A stretch of 6,890 nucleotides of DNA from Bacillota bacterium. GTDB lineage: Bacteria > Bacillota > Clostridia > Lachnospirales > Lachnospiraceae. Where the stretch lies: positions 1 to 6,890 of the forward strand of contig JAEWRS010000527.1 in the NCBI GenBank assembly GCA_023398855.1, given 5' to 3'. The notes beneath the pieces were generated by a model, which did not search any database, was not told where the DNA came from, and saw only the letters and a program-made list of their open reading frames with translations. Below are positions 5,711 to 6,890 of this stretch, in pieces; within the stretch, counting starts at the first letter, position 1; every line of letters begins with the position of its first letter. Both the position numbers and the translations under genes were made by a program.

Positions 5711-6721
5711 ATGATAAACAAAAGCTTGGATTCATTCTTACGAAAAGAAACTGATAGTGAGAAATGGCATAAAAAGAATATGGGGATTCCTTCGGAAGCA
5801 TACAAAAAACTAACTACTGTTGAGCGAAACAACCAAAAAATATATTTGTTTGATTTTACAGAAGATATGGCATCAGATGATATCATTATATTTAAAGAAA
5901 CACGATATGCAGAGTTGTATGCTCATTACCATAAATACATGGAATTAAATTATGTATACAGTGGGAGCTGTGAATTTGAGATAAATAGTGTGCAAGGGGT
6001 TTTGCAAGCAGGGGATATTTGCATTATGGAACCGGATGTAGTTCATAGTGCCAAAGTAAAAGGAAAAAATGACATAGTAATTAATATTGCATTAAAAAAT
6101 AAATATTTCCAAAGTAATTTTTTGAATCAGATTGATAAACAAGGAATCATAGCAAATTTTTTGACGGACTGTTTAAATGAAACACGAAGCCGGGATCACT
6201 TTCTCGTATTCCGGTACAATAACAACGTTCTGCTTGATCTTACCGTGAACAGTATATTATATTTGTATTTTTTCAATAAAGGTGTTGGTTATTATTCTAA
6301 AATGGAAGAATACGTTAAACTAATGTACATGCACCTAGCCAACTCGGTATATGATTCAACCTGGTCCTATTATCAGAACAAAAGTAAAGATTCCATCATG
6401 ATAGATATTATTCAATTCATAAGCAGGAACTACTCTGTATGTAGTCTGAAGGATGTGGCCAAGGAATTTAATTACAATTATAATTATTTAGGAAATATGA
6501 TTAAAAAAAGGACGGGGCATACCTTTAATGAATTAAAATTAGATCAGCAGTTAATTGCAGCTAAAGAGCTGCTGCTTTATTCTAACCTACCTGTTAGCGA
6601 AATTTGCTATAAATGTGGTTTTACGAACCAGAGCTTCTTTTATAAAAAGTTTAGCAGCAGTTACAATTATTCGCCCAGCCAATATAGAAAAACTCACAGT
6701 CAAAAGAATTTAAATCTATAA
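5711..6721 (+). CDS. AraC-family transcriptional regulator with N-terminal cupin-like sensor domain
   Basis: This 336-residue protein is a DNA-binding regulator that probably acts on its own promoter and the divergent hydrolase gene (inferred from position). The N-terminal part (about 60-130) resembles the AraC-type cupin sensor: YAHYHKYMELNYVYSG with His72/His74, then VLQAGDICIMEPDVVHSAKV, a typical 'G.G D...i.P...H' pattern. A helical linker/dimer region spans about 140-225. The C-terminal AraC domain has two helix-turn-helix units, at about 245-266 (SLKDVAKEFNYNYNYLGNMIKK) and 294-314 (PVSEICYKCGFTNQSFFYKKF), ending in the conserved SPSQYRK (321-327). The start ATG is seven bases after AGAGGAG. 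Its codons look more AT-rich than those of the pst genes. The ligand is unknown; the sensor fold suggests a small organic molecule. A strong terminator follows. Confidence 0.92.
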   Translation: MINKSLDSFLRKETDSEKWHKKNMGIPSEAYKKLTTVERNNQKIYLFDFTEDMASDDIIIFKETRYAELYAHYHKYMELNYVYSGSCEFEINSVQGVLQAGDICIMEPDVVHSAKVKGKNDIVINIALKNKYFQSNFLNQIDKQGIIANFLTDCLNETRSRDHFLVFRYNNNVLLDLTVNSILYLYFFNKGVGYYSKMEEYVKLMYMHLANSVYDSTWSYYQNKSKDSIMIDIIQFISRNYSVCSLKDVAKEFNYNYNYLGNMIKKRTGHTFNELKLDQQLIAAKELLLYSNLPVSEICYKCGFTNQSFFYKKFSSSYNYSPSQYRKTHSQKNLNL

Positions 6722-6772
6722 AGTATATTATAGAAAAAGAGAATAGGACATGTGTAAATATGTCACAGACAG

Positions 6773-6824
6773 TAGCAAAAACACCTCATTATAATAATCT
6801 GATAGGTGTTTTTGCTATTTTTTT
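6773..6824 (+). terminator. Intrinsic terminator after the araC-type gene
   Basis: A perfect 14-bp stem (6773-6786 with 6804-6817, TAGCAAAAACACCT and its complement) encloses a 17-nt loop and is followed by seven T residues (6818-6824). It begins about 50 bases after the araC stop codon. On the minus strand there is no comparable T-run beyond the stem, so it mainly serves the + strand. Confidence 0.9.
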
Positions 6825-6835
6825 ATGTTGGCTTG

Positions 6836-6890
6836 TTACTGGATAACCTTAGCCATCATGCACATTTGAGGAAGTAAAATCGTATTTATT
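6836..6890 (-). CDS. Possible C-terminal end of a convergent gene, product unknown
   Basis: On the minus strand an open frame enters from the right edge and ends at TAA (6836-6838), giving 17 residues ending in LPQMCMMAKVIQ. It lies just beyond the araC terminator, where the end of a convergent gene would be expected, and the composition is protein-like. The stretch is too short to identify or to exclude chance. The other minus-strand frames stop within the same bases. Confidence 0.3.
   Translation of the reverse strand, partial: INTILLPQMCMMAKVIQ

Overview
The window looks like part of the chromosome of a low-GC Gram-positive bacterium, most likely a Bacillota/Clostridia-type anaerobe. This is inferred from the AT-rich intergenic DNA, strong AGGAGG-like ribosome binding sites, a TTG start, the gene order pstS-pstC-pstA-pstB-phoU, and the protein sequences. 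The genus cannot be fixed from the window.

Positions 1-3354 (+ strand) hold the 3' part of a high-affinity phosphate uptake operon: the C-terminal end of the binding protein PstS, the permeases PstC and PstA, the ATPase-type subunit PstB, and the regulator PhoU. The genes overlap or sit a few bases apart (42 nt at most, before phoU), so they are almost certainly co-transcribed. The operon promoter lies upstream of the window. The main surprise is PstB. It is full-length and otherwise very PstB-like, but the Walker A lysine is Ile, the Q-loop glutamine is Asp and the glutamate after Walker B is Arg. The LSGGQ signature, D-loop and H-loop histidine are kept. This suggests an ATPase-deficient or non-canonical subunit, perhaps partnered with a canonical PstB encoded elsewhere.

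An apparently bidirectional terminator at 3393-3440 closes the pst operon. It also ends a minus-strand unit running leftward: an acyl-CoA thioesterase/BAAT-type alpha/beta hydrolase (4106-5383) followed by a MarR-family regulator (3422-3973), whose stop codon lies inside the terminator stem. The MarR gene also has its own candidate extended -10 promoter.

Divergent from the hydrolase is an AraC-family regulator with an N-terminal cupin-like sensor domain (5711-6721, + strand). The 327-bp intergenic region holds two interleaved pairs of near-perfect direct repeats in the order A-B-A'-B'. They overlap the candidate hydrolase promoter and lie just upstream of the candidate araC promoter, as expected for operators of the AraC and/or MarR protein. 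A strong hairpin terminator (6773-6824) follows the araC gene. The last about 55 bases may be the C-terminal end of a convergent minus-strand gene.

No RNA genes, CRISPR arrays or insertion sequences were seen. Apart from the unusual PstB and the repeat-rich hydrolase/araC control region, this is an ordinary chromosomal segment.
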